A stretch of DNA of 64,000 bases from JACDBE01 sp963714055 (GTDB lineage: Bacteria; Actinomycetota; Acidimicrobiia; Spongiisociales; UBA5794). The notes below the pieces were generated by a model. It did not search any database. It was not told the origin of the DNA and worked only from the letters and a program-made list of their open reading frames with translations. The position numbers and the translations under genes were made by a program. The stretch is from positions 1,674,001 through 1,738,000 of the forward strand of contig OY970227.1 in assembly GCA_963714055.1 (NCBI GenBank), written 5' to 3'. Of this stretch, positions 51,449 through 60,194 are shown piece after piece (position 1 is the first letter of the stretch; every line of letters begins with the position of its first letter).

Positions 51449-52570
51449 GTGCCGGGCAGCGCCATCGTCGTCGGGGCGGGGATCTTCGGGGTCTCCATCG
51501 CCGACCACCTGGCCGGTGCCGGCTGGCGGGTCGAGCTGGTGGAGCAGTACCACCCGGGCCACGCCCGTCAGTCGAGCGGCGGCGAGACCCGGCTGATCCG
51601 GTACGGCCACGGTCCCGACGAGTGGCACACGGCGATGGCGTGGCGGGCGCGGGCGCTGTGGACCGAGATCGAGGCCGACACCGGTGCCGACCTGCTCGTG
51701 CCCAGCGGCCTGGTCTGGTTCGGCGCCGCCATCCCATGGGTGGTGGAGAGCCACCAGACGATGGAGCGGCTGGGCATCCCCAGCGAGGTCGTCGGCGACG
51801 GCGAGCTGCGGGAGCTCTTCCCCAGCGTCGACACCTCCGATGTGCCGGGAGCGCTGTACGAGCCCGAAGCGGGGGTTCTGCGGGCGGCCCAGGCGGTGAC
51901 CGTGCTCGCCGACCGGGCTCGTCGCCGCGGTGCCACCGTCACCGTCGGTCGGGCGGTGCCGGTCGGAGCCGGCGTCGCCGTCGACGGGCAGGCACGGGGC
52001 GCCGACGTGGTGGTGTGGGCGTGTGGGCCGTGGCTACCCCGCCTGTTCCCGGATTTGGTGCAGGCAAGGGTCACCCGCCAGGAAGTGGTGTTCTTCGGGG
52101 TCGGGCCCGAGTGGGCCGCGCCCGGGGTGCCGGGATGGATCGACCACGACCACGCCATGTACGGGACCGGCGACGTCGCCGGGAAGGGCTTCAAGGCCGC
52201 CTCCGACCTCGACGGCCCCGCTTTCGACCCCGACAACGGGGATCGCCTCCCGGACGCGGCGGTCGTCGAACACTGTCGCCGCTATCTGGCGAAGCGGTTC
52301 CCCGGCATCGCCGGCGCCCCGGTCTCCCTCACCCGGACCTGCCAGTACACCTCCACCGCCGACGGGCGGTGGATCGTCGCCCCCCACCCCGACCACGACG
52401 GCGTATGGATCGTCGGCGGCGGCTCTGGCCACGGGTTCAAGCACGGCCCGGCCCTGGCCGAGCACGTCGCCAACCTGATCGACGGCGCCGAGCAGCCCCG
52501 CCCCGAGCTCGGGCTCGGACCGCGCCCCGCCGGCGGCGGCTTCCGCACCAGCCAGGCCTCCGCCGGGTAG
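51449..52570 (+). CDS. FAD-dependent amino-acid/sarcosine oxidase-like protein (DAO family)
   Basis: 373 residues from GTG 51449, 6 nt past the ligase stop. FAD motif IVVGAGIFGVSIADHLAGAG, then YHPGHARQSSGGETRLIRYG typical of monomeric sarcosine oxidase (SSGxTRxIR). The covalent-flavin Cys region reads RTCQYTSTADGRWIV. C terminus has GGGSGHGFKHGPALAEHVA, as in MSOX and N-methyltryptophan oxidase. Substrate likely an N-methyl amino acid or amine. Position after ligC looks incidental. Confidence 0.9.
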   Translation: MPGSAIVVGAGIFGVSIADHLAGAGWRVELVEQYHPGHARQSSGGETRLIRYGHGPDEWHTAMAWRARALWTEIEADTGADLLVPSGLVWFGAAIPWVVESHQTMERLGIPSEVVGDGELRELFPSVDTSDVPGALYEPEAGVLRAAQAVTVLADRARRRGATVTVGRAVPVGAGVAVDGQARGADVVVWACGPWLPRLFPDLVQARVTRQEVVFFGVGPEWAAPGVPGWIDHDHAMYGTGDVAGKGFKAASDLDGPAFDPDNGDRLPDAAVVEHCRRYLAKRFPGIAGAPVSLTRTCQYTSTADGRWIVAPHPDHDGVWIVGGGSGHGFKHGPALAEHVANLIDGAEQPRPELGLGPRPAGGGFRTSQASAG

Positions 52571-52648
52571 CGAGCGCTCGCCGACCGATTTCCGCTGGCC
52601 GGGGCGTCCCGACCCGTAGAGTCCTTGGGAGCATCTGGGAGGACGCAC

Positions 52649-52873
52649 ATGGCCGTGTCTCGATCTGATCGCCGTCGCCTATCAGACCGTGACGACCACC
52701 CAGCCGCCGGCCAGAGGTCGACGAACAGGCGATCGTCGTGCCGCTGGCGTGCGGGATTGGGAGCGCTGGTGGTCGTCGCCGCGGTCGGGTTGGTGATGGC
52801 AGTCAAGAAGAGGGAAAAGGACTCGCTTCGTCGATCCCCCGGCGGTCTTCTCATTGGCGCGATGGTTGGTTGA
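52649..52873 (+). CDS. Small hypothetical membrane protein
   Basis: 74 residues from ATG 52649, with GGGAGGA upstream and TAGAGT about 30 bp before. A basic N terminus is followed by one helix (GLGALVVVAAVGLVMAV). The tail may be cut by a frameshift, since coding-looking sequence continues in other frames. Not recognised. Confidence 0.4.
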   Translation: MAVSRSDRRRLSDRDDHPAAGQRSTNRRSSCRWRAGLGALVVVAAVGLVMAVKKREKDSLRRSPGGLLIGAMVG

Positions 52874-53345
52874 CGAACCTCACCGGACTGAGCGCCGCTG
52901 CGGTGGCAGTGGTGGCCAGTACCGACGTCGCGGATGCCTGCTCGCCGAGGGCGTCCAGATCGAGATCGCGCTGGTCGGGTTGATCGTCGTCGCCGCTTTG
53001 GGGTTCGCCCTCGATCCTCCTAGGCCTCCTGACGACGTGGTCGGGAAGAAGGGCAAGGCCGCGGGTGACGGTTACACCGACCTGGGTGTACGTGGTGGCC
53101 TCGTCCCTCACCGCAGGCGCCGCCGTGGCACAGATGGCGAGCCTCGGGCGAGCGGCAGGGCGAGCTCGAAGCTGCTCGACGGCATGCGGCGCCCTTGACC
53201 TTCGCCTGCATCATCATCGGGGCCGTCGCAGTCATCTACGCCATGGTCTTCATCGTGAGGACGCTCGGCTTCGCCGAGGAGAAGCCAGCTACCACCTCCG
53301 AAGAGGCCGTCGAGACGAGGATGCCGCAATCGCTGAGCCTGTGAC
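52874..53345 (+). other. Region of broken small membrane-protein reading frames
   Basis: No single frame spans it, but three stretches look coding: EIALVGLIVVAALGFALDPP (about 52965-53025), TWVYVVASSLTAGAAVAQM (about 53080-53138) and LTFACIIIGAVAVIYAMVFI ending VETRMPQSLSL with a stop at 53341-53343. Each has high third-position GC and a hydrophobic helix. They lie in two or three frames, as if one or two genes of about 90-130 residues carry single-base indels. The gap between 52570 and 52649 is empty. Confidence 0.4.
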
Positions 53346-53392
53346 TGCGCTTGCACGCGGACAGGTCCACGCCAGTCGATATCCTGGCGCGC

Positions 53393-53398
53393 TATCCT
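53393..53398 (+). promoter_or_regulatory. Leaderless-type -10 box
   Basis: TATCCT, 9 nt before the helicase ATG at 53408. A second TATCCT sits at about 53380. Confidence 0.4.
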
Positions 53399-53407
53399 GT
53401 CGAACGT

Positions 53408-55466
53408 ATGTTCGCTCCCGATACTGATGCCGACGGCTGGCTCGATGATCTGAACGCCGAGCAGCGGGCGGCGGTCACCCACCCGGGCGGGCCGCTGCTG
53501 GTGGTGGCCGGGGCCGGGTCGGGCAAGACCCGGACGCTCGCCAGCCGGGTGGCGTGGCTGGTGTCGCAAGGTGTCCCGGCCGACCGGATCCTGCTGCTCA
53601 CCTTCACCCGGCGCGCCGCCGAGGAGATGATGCGCCGCGCCGCTTCGCTGACCACCGACCGGGCGTCGGGTCGGGTGTGGGGAGGCACCTTCCACTCGAT
53701 CGCCAACCGGCTGCTCCGCCGCCACGGCATCGCGGTGGGGATCGATCCGGGCTTCACGGTGCTCGACCAGGCCGACACCGAGGCGCTGTTCGGGATGATC
53801 CGCACCGAGTTGGGCTTCGGCGAGCAGAAGACCCGCTTCCCCCGGGCGGAGACGATCGCCGCCGTCTACTCACGTACCGTCAACGAACAGGAGAAGCTCG
53901 ACCCGGTGCTTCGACAACGGTTCCCGTGGTGCGCCGAGCACGCCGACGAGCTCAAGCAGATGTTCGCCGCCTACCGCAGCCGCAAGCTCGAACACCAGGT
54001 GCTCGACTACGACGACCTGCTTCTGTACTGGTGGGCACTCCTCGACAGCCCCGCCGCCGACACCGTTCGCGGGCAGTTCGACCACGTGCTCGTCGACGAG
54101 TACCAGGACACCAACCGCCTCCAGGCGGAGATCCTGGGCAGGCTGTGCGGCCCCGCCGGCAATCTCACGGTGGTCGGCGACGACGCCCAGGCGATCTACT
54201 CGTTCCGGGCGGCTTCGATCGAGAACATCCGCCGCTTCCCCGAAGACTTCCCCGGCGCCGCGGTCGTGACGCTGGAGCAGAACTACCGGTCCACCCCGCA
54301 GATCCTCGCCGCCGCCAACGCGGTGATCGCCGCCTCCACCGAGCTCTACCCGAAGCAATTGCGGTCCACCAGCCCCGACGGCGCCGTCCCCGACCTGGTC
54401 ACCTGCGCCGACGAGACCGCCCAGGCCGACCACGTGTGCGACCTGGTGCTCGCCCACCGCGAGGAAGGAATGGCCCTGCGCGACCAGGCGGTGCTGTTCC
54501 GTGCCGGCCATCACTCCGACGGGCTCGAGCTCGAGCTGGCCCGCCGGCGCATCCCCTTCGTCAAGTACGGGGGGCTCAAGTTCCTCGAGGCGGCCCACGT
54601 CAAGGACCTGCTCGCCCTGCTCCGCATCCTCGACAACCCCCGCGACGCCCTGGCGTGGCACCGGGTGGTCGGCGCCATCCCCGGGGTCGGGCCGGCCACT
54701 GCCGACCGGCTGCTCGAGGACCGCCGCCTCGACCGCAGACGCCGAGGGCGGCGACCTGGTCACCGGGTTCTGCCGGATGGTGGTGAACGTCCCGGCGCAT
54801 GCCCGGCCGCCCCTGGCTGAGCTGCGCACCGCCCTCGCCGGGGCCCGCGAGGTCGACGGCCACGAACCGTCCCCGGCGGTCCAGATCGATCTGCTGCTGC
54901 CATTCCTCGGGATGGTCGCCGAGGCCCGGTACGACGATGCCGCGGTGCGCCTGGGTGACCTGGAGCAGCTCGCCGCGCTCGCCTCCGGCTACAGCAGCCG
55001 CAGCCGCTTCCTCACCGAGCTCACCCTCGACCCACCGGCGTCGACGTCGGACCTGGCAGGCCCTCCCCACCTCGACGACGACTACCTGGTGCTGTCCACC
55101 ATCCACTCGGCCAAGGGTGGGGAGTGGGACGCCGTCTTCGTCATCCACGCCGCCGACGGCAACATCCCCTCGGACATGGCGCTTGGCGAGCCCGGCGGGG
55201 TCGAGGAGGAGCGGAGGCTGCTCTACGTCGCCCTCACCCGGGCGCGTCACCACCTCCATGTCACATTCCCCCAGCGGTTCTACCACCGGCGTTTCGGGAG
55301 CGACGACCGTCACTCGTATGCCCCGATGAGCCGGTTCCTCGTCCCGGTGACGGGACACTTCACCGTCTCCTCCACGGGCGACGAGGATCCTGCGGATCCC
55401 GGCGCCGCCTCGCCCAAGGCTGGGACCGACCCCGTCGGCGCCCTCCTCGCCAACCTGTTCCAATGA
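53408..55466 (+). CDS. UvrD/PcrA-like superfamily 1 helicase, one frameshift
   Basis: About 685 residues across a +1 shift near 54720-54745. Motif Q region LNAEQRAAVTHPGGPLLVVA, Walker A GAGSGKTRTLA, LLTFTRRAAEEM, GTFHSIANRLLRR, motif II VDEYQDTN, motif III VGDDAQAIYSFR, motif IV LEQNYRST. After the shift: LSTIHSAKGGEWDAVFVIHA (motif V) and RRLLYVALTRARHHLHV (motif VI). It is shorter than UvrD (about 720) and lacks a long C-terminal tail. Shift restores GPATADRLLED to ADAEGGDLVTGF. It overlaps dinB by ATGA. Confidence 0.88.
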
Positions 55467-56734
55467 CCGGGGCGGGCTCGTCGGGGCCTCCCCCGCCGAT
55501 CCTGCACGTCGACCTCGACGCCTTCTACGCGACGGCCGAACAGGTGCTCGACCCGACCCTGTGGGGCAAGCCCATGGCGGTGGGGCAAGGGGTGGTCATG
55601 GCCGCCACCTACGAGGCGCGCCGGTTCGGCGTCCGCTCGGCGATGTCGACCCGGGTCGCCCGGCGCCTCTGCCCGGCGCTCATCGTCGTGTCGGGCCACT
55701 TCGAGGAGTACGGCCGGATGTCAGAGGCGGTGTTCGACGTCTGCGCCGAGTTCACCCCGAACATCGAGCAGATCTCGATCGACGAGGCCTTCATCGACAC
55801 CACCGGGTCCACCCATCTGTTCGGCGACTCCGCCGCCATCGCCGCCGCCATGCGGAAGCGGGTTCGCCAGGAGACCGGGCTGATCCTCTCGGTCGGGGTG
55901 GCGAGCACCAAGTTCCTGGCGAAGGTTGCCAGCCGGGTCGCCAAGCCCGACGGGCTGCTGGTGATCGACCCGGCCATCGAGCTCCAATTCCTCCACGCCC
56001 TCCCGGTCAGCGCCATCTGGGGGGTGGGCGCTGCCACCGAGGCCCGGCTGGGACAGCTCGGGATCGCCACTGTCGGCGAGCTGGCGGCCACCGCTACCGG
56101 GACCCTGCGGCATCACCTGGGCCGGTCGGCGGGGAGCCACCTGCACAACCTGGCGTGGAACCGCGACCCGCGACGGGTGACTGTCGGCCCGAGACGAAAG
56201 TCGGTCGGTGCCCAATCGGCGTTCGGCCGGGGCGGCGCCGACCCGGCGGTTCGGCGGCGCGTGCTCACCGACCTGGCTGATCGGGTGGGCCGCCGCCTGC
56301 GGGCGAAGCAGTTCGCCGGGCGCACCATCACCGCCCGGATCCGCTTCGACGACATGGCCGCCATCACCAGGAGCGCCACCCTGGCGGCGCCGATCGCCAC
56401 CACCCCGGCCATCGCCGAGCTGGCGGTACGCCTGGCCGAGGACGGCATCGCCGAGGTGGCGGCAGGCAGGGTGGTCAACCTGCTCGGGATCGCGGTGTCG
56501 CACCTGTCGGTGGCGCCCCATCTCCAGCTCGAGCTCCCATTCGGAGAGGAGACCGGCGACGACCTGCAGCGCGCCGGGTCGCAGTCGGAGCTGGCCCGAC
56601 ACGAGCTTGACCTGGCCGTCGACGCCATCCGCAAGAGATTCGGCACCGGGGCGGTCGGCCCGGCCTCGCGGGTCCTCGGAGGCCGGACCGGTGCCGTGCC
56701 CGACGAGTTCCGCGACCTCCAGAGTCGCGACTGA
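55463..56734 (+). CDS. dinB: DNA polymerase IV (Y-family)
   Basis: 423 residues from ATG 55463, overlapping the helicase stop. Catalytic acidic residues: DLDAFYAT near 18 and SIDEAFID near 105. GVASTKFLAKVAS and the helix-hairpin-helix IWGVGAATEARLGQLGI follow. The little finger domain has KSVGAQSAFGRG. The C terminus has LELPFGE, which resembles a beta-clamp binding motif (QxxLxLF), then ends in RTGAVPDEFRDLQSRD. It does error-prone bypass of lesions. Coupling to a UvrD-like helicase suggests joint action. Confidence 0.95.
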   Translation: MTGAGSSGPPPPILHVDLDAFYATAEQVLDPTLWGKPMAVGQGVVMAATYEARRFGVRSAMSTRVARRLCPALIVVSGHFEEYGRMSEAVFDVCAEFTPNIEQISIDEAFIDTTGSTHLFGDSAAIAAAMRKRVRQETGLILSVGVASTKFLAKVASRVAKPDGLLVIDPAIELQFLHALPVSAIWGVGAATEARLGQLGIATVGELAATATGTLRHHLGRSAGSHLHNLAWNRDPRRVTVGPRRKSVGAQSAFGRGGADPAVRRRVLTDLADRVGRRLRAKQFAGRTITARIRFDDMAAITRSATLAAPIATTPAIAELAVRLAEDGIAEVAAGRVVNLLGIAVSHLSVAPHLQLELPFGEETGDDLQRAGSQSELARHELDLAVDAIRKRFGTGAVGPASRVLGGRTGAVPDEFRDLQSRD

Positions 56735-56791
56735 CCGGCTGCTCCGATCGGGAGCGGGACGGAGGCGGCGGTTGCCGTTCGGGTGAGGTCG

Positions 56792-57712
56792 CTACCAGTC
56801 GGCGGTGGTCCAGCCGTCCCCCGGCAAGTCGCCGGTCTCGCCGGTGATGGAGCGCCACCCCAGCGTCCCGTCGGCGAAGACCACGAGCAGCCAGGTGCCC
56901 GAGGCGTCGAAGTCCTGGTCGACAACGCTCTTCGGGTGGTCGAAGTCCTCGACGGCCTCGCCGGAGGCCGGGTCGACGACGAGCACATGGATGCGCTCAC
57001 CGGCGCGGCGCCGGTCCTGGACGTACCAGACGCGACCGTCACCGTCGATCACGGGAAGGGCAGGAGTGACCCGGTTCTGGGCGCCACGGGCGAGCTCCGT
57101 GCCATCCTCGAAGAACGGCGTGCCGGGGGGGAGGGCATAGAGGACGTCCTCGCCGGCGCCGACGCCGACCACCGCCATCGCCTCACCGTCGGGAGAGAGC
57201 GCGGTGTGTGCCGGCAGCAGGAACTCGCGGGTGGTGGTGGCCAGCGGGTCGCCTCTTGGGGCCTCGACCAGCACCTGCATCCCGTTGGTCAGCACCCGGG
57301 CCCAGCGATCGTCGCCGGTGACCGACGAGATGACCCCCGACCACGACTCGAACACGGTGCCGTCGGTGAGGTCGACGGCGGCTGCCTCCCCCTCGGCGGG
57401 TTCGCAGCAGAAGCTCACGAACAGCGTCTCGGCACCGAGCCTCACCAGGATGGGCGTCTCACCGAACTCGTCGAGCGCCCCGGGCTCCACCGCGGGGGCC
57501 ACCGCCTCGCCCTCGGCCACCACCACCGCCCCGTCCTGTACCCCGAACCACCGCTCGGGCCGCGGCGGGCCGTCGGGTGTCGCCGTCCCCCGGGTCGACG
57601 CCGAGCCGCCGCCACCGTCATCGCCTGTCGGCGCCGCGTCATCCCCGGAGCATCCGGCGAGGAACGCCAACAGCGCAATCGTCGGGACCGCGATCCTTCG
57701 CCGGATCAGCAA
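56792..57712 (-). CDS. Lipoprotein with propeller-like region
   Basis: 306 residues if started at TTG 57712, which overlaps the upstream gene's end by 7 nt; no better start fits. Lipobox LLAFLAGC, then D/G/S/T linker. The rest has repeated strand segments (DDRWARVLTNGMQVLVEAP, LSPDGEAMAVVGVG, VIDGDGRVWYVQDRR, FDASGTWLLVVFADGTLGW) like a beta-propeller or WD40/TolB-type sensor. Third gene of a secreted-protein operon with the M15-like and Tat proteins. Function unknown. Confidence 0.75.
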   Translation of the reverse strand: MLIRRRIAVPTIALLAFLAGCSGDDAAPTGDDGGGGSASTRGTATPDGPPRPERWFGVQDGAVVVAEGEAVAPAVEPGALDEFGETPILVRLGAETLFVSFCCEPAEGEAAAVDLTDGTVFESWSGVISSVTGDDRWARVLTNGMQVLVEAPRGDPLATTTREFLLPAHTALSPDGEAMAVVGVGAGEDVLYALPPGTPFFEDGTELARGAQNRVTPALPVIDGDGRVWYVQDRRRAGERIHVLVVDPASGEAVEDFDHPKSVVDQDFDASGTWLLVVFADGTLGWRSITGETGDLPGDGWTTADW

Positions 57713-58458
57713 TGCGGGTACTTGTAGACGCCCAGCGAGTGGTTGGAGAACCCGTGGCGGGCGATGTAGTTGAGGAAGATCGTGAAGTCGGCGAGGTTCG
57801 TCCGCGGACTCAGGCAACCCAACCCCATCACGGCCTTCATGTCCTGGTAGGCGGCTTCGACCGTGGTGCCCCAGGTCCCGTCGACGTTGATGGACCGGGA
57901 CATGAAGTTGTTGGCGACCAATTGGATGAAGAGGGTGTGGGAGCGCAGAGTCTTCCTCAGCGGCTCAATCTGGCAACCGTTGTCGACGTGGAAGTGGTTG
58001 GCGTGGTCGGCGTTGTAGTAGCCGTTGAGCACCGTCCGGAAGTGCCGCCGGAGCAGGGCCTCCACCGCCAGGTAGCGCCGTCGGGTGGTCAGGCTCGACG
58101 ATGCGTGCGCCCCGTTGCACATGTCGAGGGTGGTCCCGTTGGTCCAGGTGATCGACGAGATGTCCCACGCCCGAGCCCGGTAGTGCCACGAGGGGTTGCC
58201 GGAGAAGGCCCGGTAGGTGCCCATGTGGCCGATCCAGGACGGGCTGAGACCGCCGTAGATGCCGGCGAAGTGGTCGACGTTGCCCATCCACTTGTCGAGC
58301 TTGCCGACGAACGTGTCGTGGAAGGCGTAGGCGTTGGTGTTGCTCACCGTGCACCCGCCGCTCCCCTCGTACTTGATGGGGTAGCCGCCGATGGTGGATC
58401 GAGTGGTCGTGTTGAGCAGGTTGCGGTCGGCGTAGGTCGGGGTGGTGAAGCAGACCAT
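57706..58458 (-). CDS. Extensin-like/M15-type peptidoglycan peptidase-like protein
   Basis: 250 residues. Contains DHANHFHVDNG, the HxH zinc-site pattern of M15/extensin-like_C peptidases, with an upstream ligand candidate in RARAWDISS. The C terminus (SINVDGTWGTTVEAAYQDMK) resembles a peptidoglycan-binding repeat. No signal peptide is seen at the annotated ATG (58456-58458), although its neighbours are exported, so its start may be missed or it may be exported with a partner. Predicted role is cell wall cleavage or modification. Confidence 0.75.
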   Translation of the reverse strand: MVCFTTPTYADRNLLNTTTRSTIGGYPIKYEGSGGCTVSNTNAYAFHDTFVGKLDKWMGNVDHFAGIYGGLSPSWIGHMGTYRAFSGNPSWHYRARAWDISSITWTNGTTLDMCNGAHASSSLTTRRRYLAVEALLRRHFRTVLNGYYNADHANHFHVDNGCQIEPLRKTLRSHTLFIQLVANNFMSRSINVDGTWGTTVEAAYQDMKAVMGLGCLSPRTNLADFTIFLNYIARHGFSNHSLGVYKYPHC

Positions 58459-58489
58459 CGCTAGACGTCCCCTGCAGGGGCCAACCCCG

Positions 58490-59452
58490 TCATCGGTTGG
58501 GCATCTCCAGCTCGACGTCGCCGGCAGCGACCAGGTTGCGCTGCTCCTCCGCCACCCGGGACCAGCGGGTCCCGGTGCGCCGCCACTGCCGGACGGCGCC
58601 GTCTTCGTGGTCGGCTGTGATCACGTGGTACGCCCCGTCGACCACCAGCAGCTGTACCACCGACCGGGTGGTCGACTCCTCGGGGAGCCGGAGCTCGCGA
58701 CGGGTCTCCCCGGTCACCTCCCACAGGCGGGCCAGCCCGTGGTCGTTGGAGGAGACCATGGCGGTCGTGCCGTCGCTCACCGACAGCAGGGAGGCCACGT
58801 CGACATCCCCGGTACCGAGTGACAGCTCCGTGATCTCACTTCCCCCGGGCCCCCGGTAGGCACGCACCGCGAGGGCGGAGAAGGTCGCCGCCTCGGGACA
58901 GATGGCCACCCACACCGCCGGTTCGGCGCCGTTGGGGGTGAACCCACGGACCGCGCCGCGTAGGTGCGACATGTGGGTCGGGGCGCCCAGCCCGGTGTCG
59001 CCGGCCGTCACGGTGGCCACCCACGGGATGAGGTCGTAGTCACGGGTCACGATCCGGCCGCGGGGGAAGTCGGAGAAGGCCTCGGCCGGCTCGCCGCTGT
59101 CCTCCATCACCTTCCGGTAGTCGCCGGCCCGCAACTTCTCGAGCGGGCCCTCGACGAGCGAGTGGCCACCCACGAGCAGCGTCCCGGCGAACGATGCGAT
59201 GGCGCCGACCACGAGAGGTTCCGGGATGTTCACGCCCCGACGGGTCCGGGCGCCGCTCTGGGCGGAATAGAAATCGATGCGGGACCCGGCGCCTCTCGTC
59301 GAGGCGACGGCGAGCTCATCATCGACGCGGACGGCGCCGACGAACCCGTCCCCGGGGCTCACCCGCGCCATCGCAACGGCGGCTCGGGGGAGCGACAGCA
59401 GCACACCCTGCGCAGCTGCCAGCCTGAGGACTTGTCGACGGGTGAGTCGCAT
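58490..59452 (-). CDS. Tat-exported hypothetical protein
   Basis: 320 residues. Twin-arginine signal at the N terminus (RLTRRQVLRLAAAQGVLLS). The mature part has strand-rich repeats (GAIASFAGTLLVGGHSL, SVSDGTTAMVSSNDHGL, LLVVDGAYHVITADHEDG), again propeller-like with no catalytic motif seen. It is first in the operon, with the M15-like protein and lipoprotein following by 31 nt and an overlap. A TTGACA promoter precedes it. Confidence 0.75.
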   Translation of the reverse strand: MRLTRRQVLRLAAAQGVLLSLPRAAVAMARVSPGDGFVGAVRVDDELAVASTRGAGSRIDFYSAQSGARTRRGVNIPEPLVVGAIASFAGTLLVGGHSLVEGPLEKLRAGDYRKVMEDSGEPAEAFSDFPRGRIVTRDYDLIPWVATVTAGDTGLGAPTHMSHLRGAVRGFTPNGAEPAVWVAICPEAATFSALAVRAYRGPGGSEITELSLGTGDVDVASLLSVSDGTTAMVSSNDHGLARLWEVTGETRRELRLPEESTTRSVVQLLVVDGAYHVITADHEDGAVRQWRRTGTRWSRVAEEQRNLVAAGDVELEMPNR

Positions 59453-59485
59453 GGCTGACCTCCATGCGGCCTGGCGGGACAGTCG

Positions 59486-59515
59486 AAGCTAGGTTCTCGC
59501 GCTCCGTCCTGTCAA
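59486..59515 (-). promoter_or_regulatory. Promoter of the exported-protein operon
   Basis: On the minus strand TTGACA (59510-59515), 18 nt, TAGCTT (59486-59491), ending 33 nt before the ATG; the best vegetative-type promoter in the window. Confidence 0.65.
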
Positions 59516-59547
59516 GGTTCCTTACAGGTTCTCCCAGATTGGTCTGA

Positions 59548-60183
59548 TCAGGCCTGCGGAGAGCGGGGGTGGATGAACCGCACCCAGACCCACCAGGCCA
59601 GGGCGACGGCGGCAACGGCGAGCACGACATACTGCAGGTACCCGACGTAGCCCTCGACCGCCTCCCAGTTGTCACCGAGCACCCAGCCGGCTCCGATCAG
59701 CACGGCGTTCCAGACAGCGCTCCCGATGGCGGTGTACAGGACGAACCGGCCGAGCGGCATCCTGCGCAACCCGGCGGGTATCGAGATCAGGCTGCGCACG
59801 ATCGGCACCACCCGGCATGCCATGACGGCGATGGCACCGTGGCGGTCGAACCAGGCGTCGGCGCGGTCGATGTCCGACTGGTCGAGGCGCAGCCACTTGC
59901 CCCGCCGGTCCACGATGGCGCGCACCCTGGTCTCGCCGAAGGCGTAGCCGACCCAGTACAGGACGAGGGCACCGACGACCGAGCCGGTGGTGGCGGCGAG
60001 GAGGGCGAGGAAGTAGTTCATCCGGCCTTCCCCGGTGAGGAACCCCGCCAGGGGCAGGATGATCTCCGACGGGATGGGTGGGAAGACGTTCTCCAGGGCG
60101 ACCAGGAAGGCGAGGCCGGCATAGCCGAGACGATCGATCACGTCGACCGCCCAGGTGCCGAGGTCGCCGAGCAGGTCGCCCAT
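59548..60183 (-). CDS. DedA family membrane protein
   Basis: 211 residues. DedA/VTT pattern: LGYAGLAFLVALENVFPPIPSE with the conserved acidic and Pro residues, the FLTGEGRMNYFLALLAATTG re-entrant part, GRFVLYTAIGSAVWNAVLIG, and an FxRxxP-type motif read as CRVVPIVRSL. About five membrane segments. DedA proteins act in lipid (undecaprenyl phosphate or phospholipid) transport and membrane homeostasis. It lies 11 bp downstream of hppA and is likely co-transcribed. Confidence 0.92.
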   Translation of the reverse strand: MGDLLGDLGTWAVDVIDRLGYAGLAFLVALENVFPPIPSEIILPLAGFLTGEGRMNYFLALLAATTGSVVGALVLYWVGYAFGETRVRAIVDRRGKWLRLDQSDIDRADAWFDRHGAIAVMACRVVPIVRSLISIPAGLRRMPLGRFVLYTAIGSAVWNAVLIGAGWVLGDNWEAVEGYVGYLQYVVLAVAAVALAWWVWVRFIHPRSPQA

Positions 60184-60194
60184 CGGTCAGGCTC

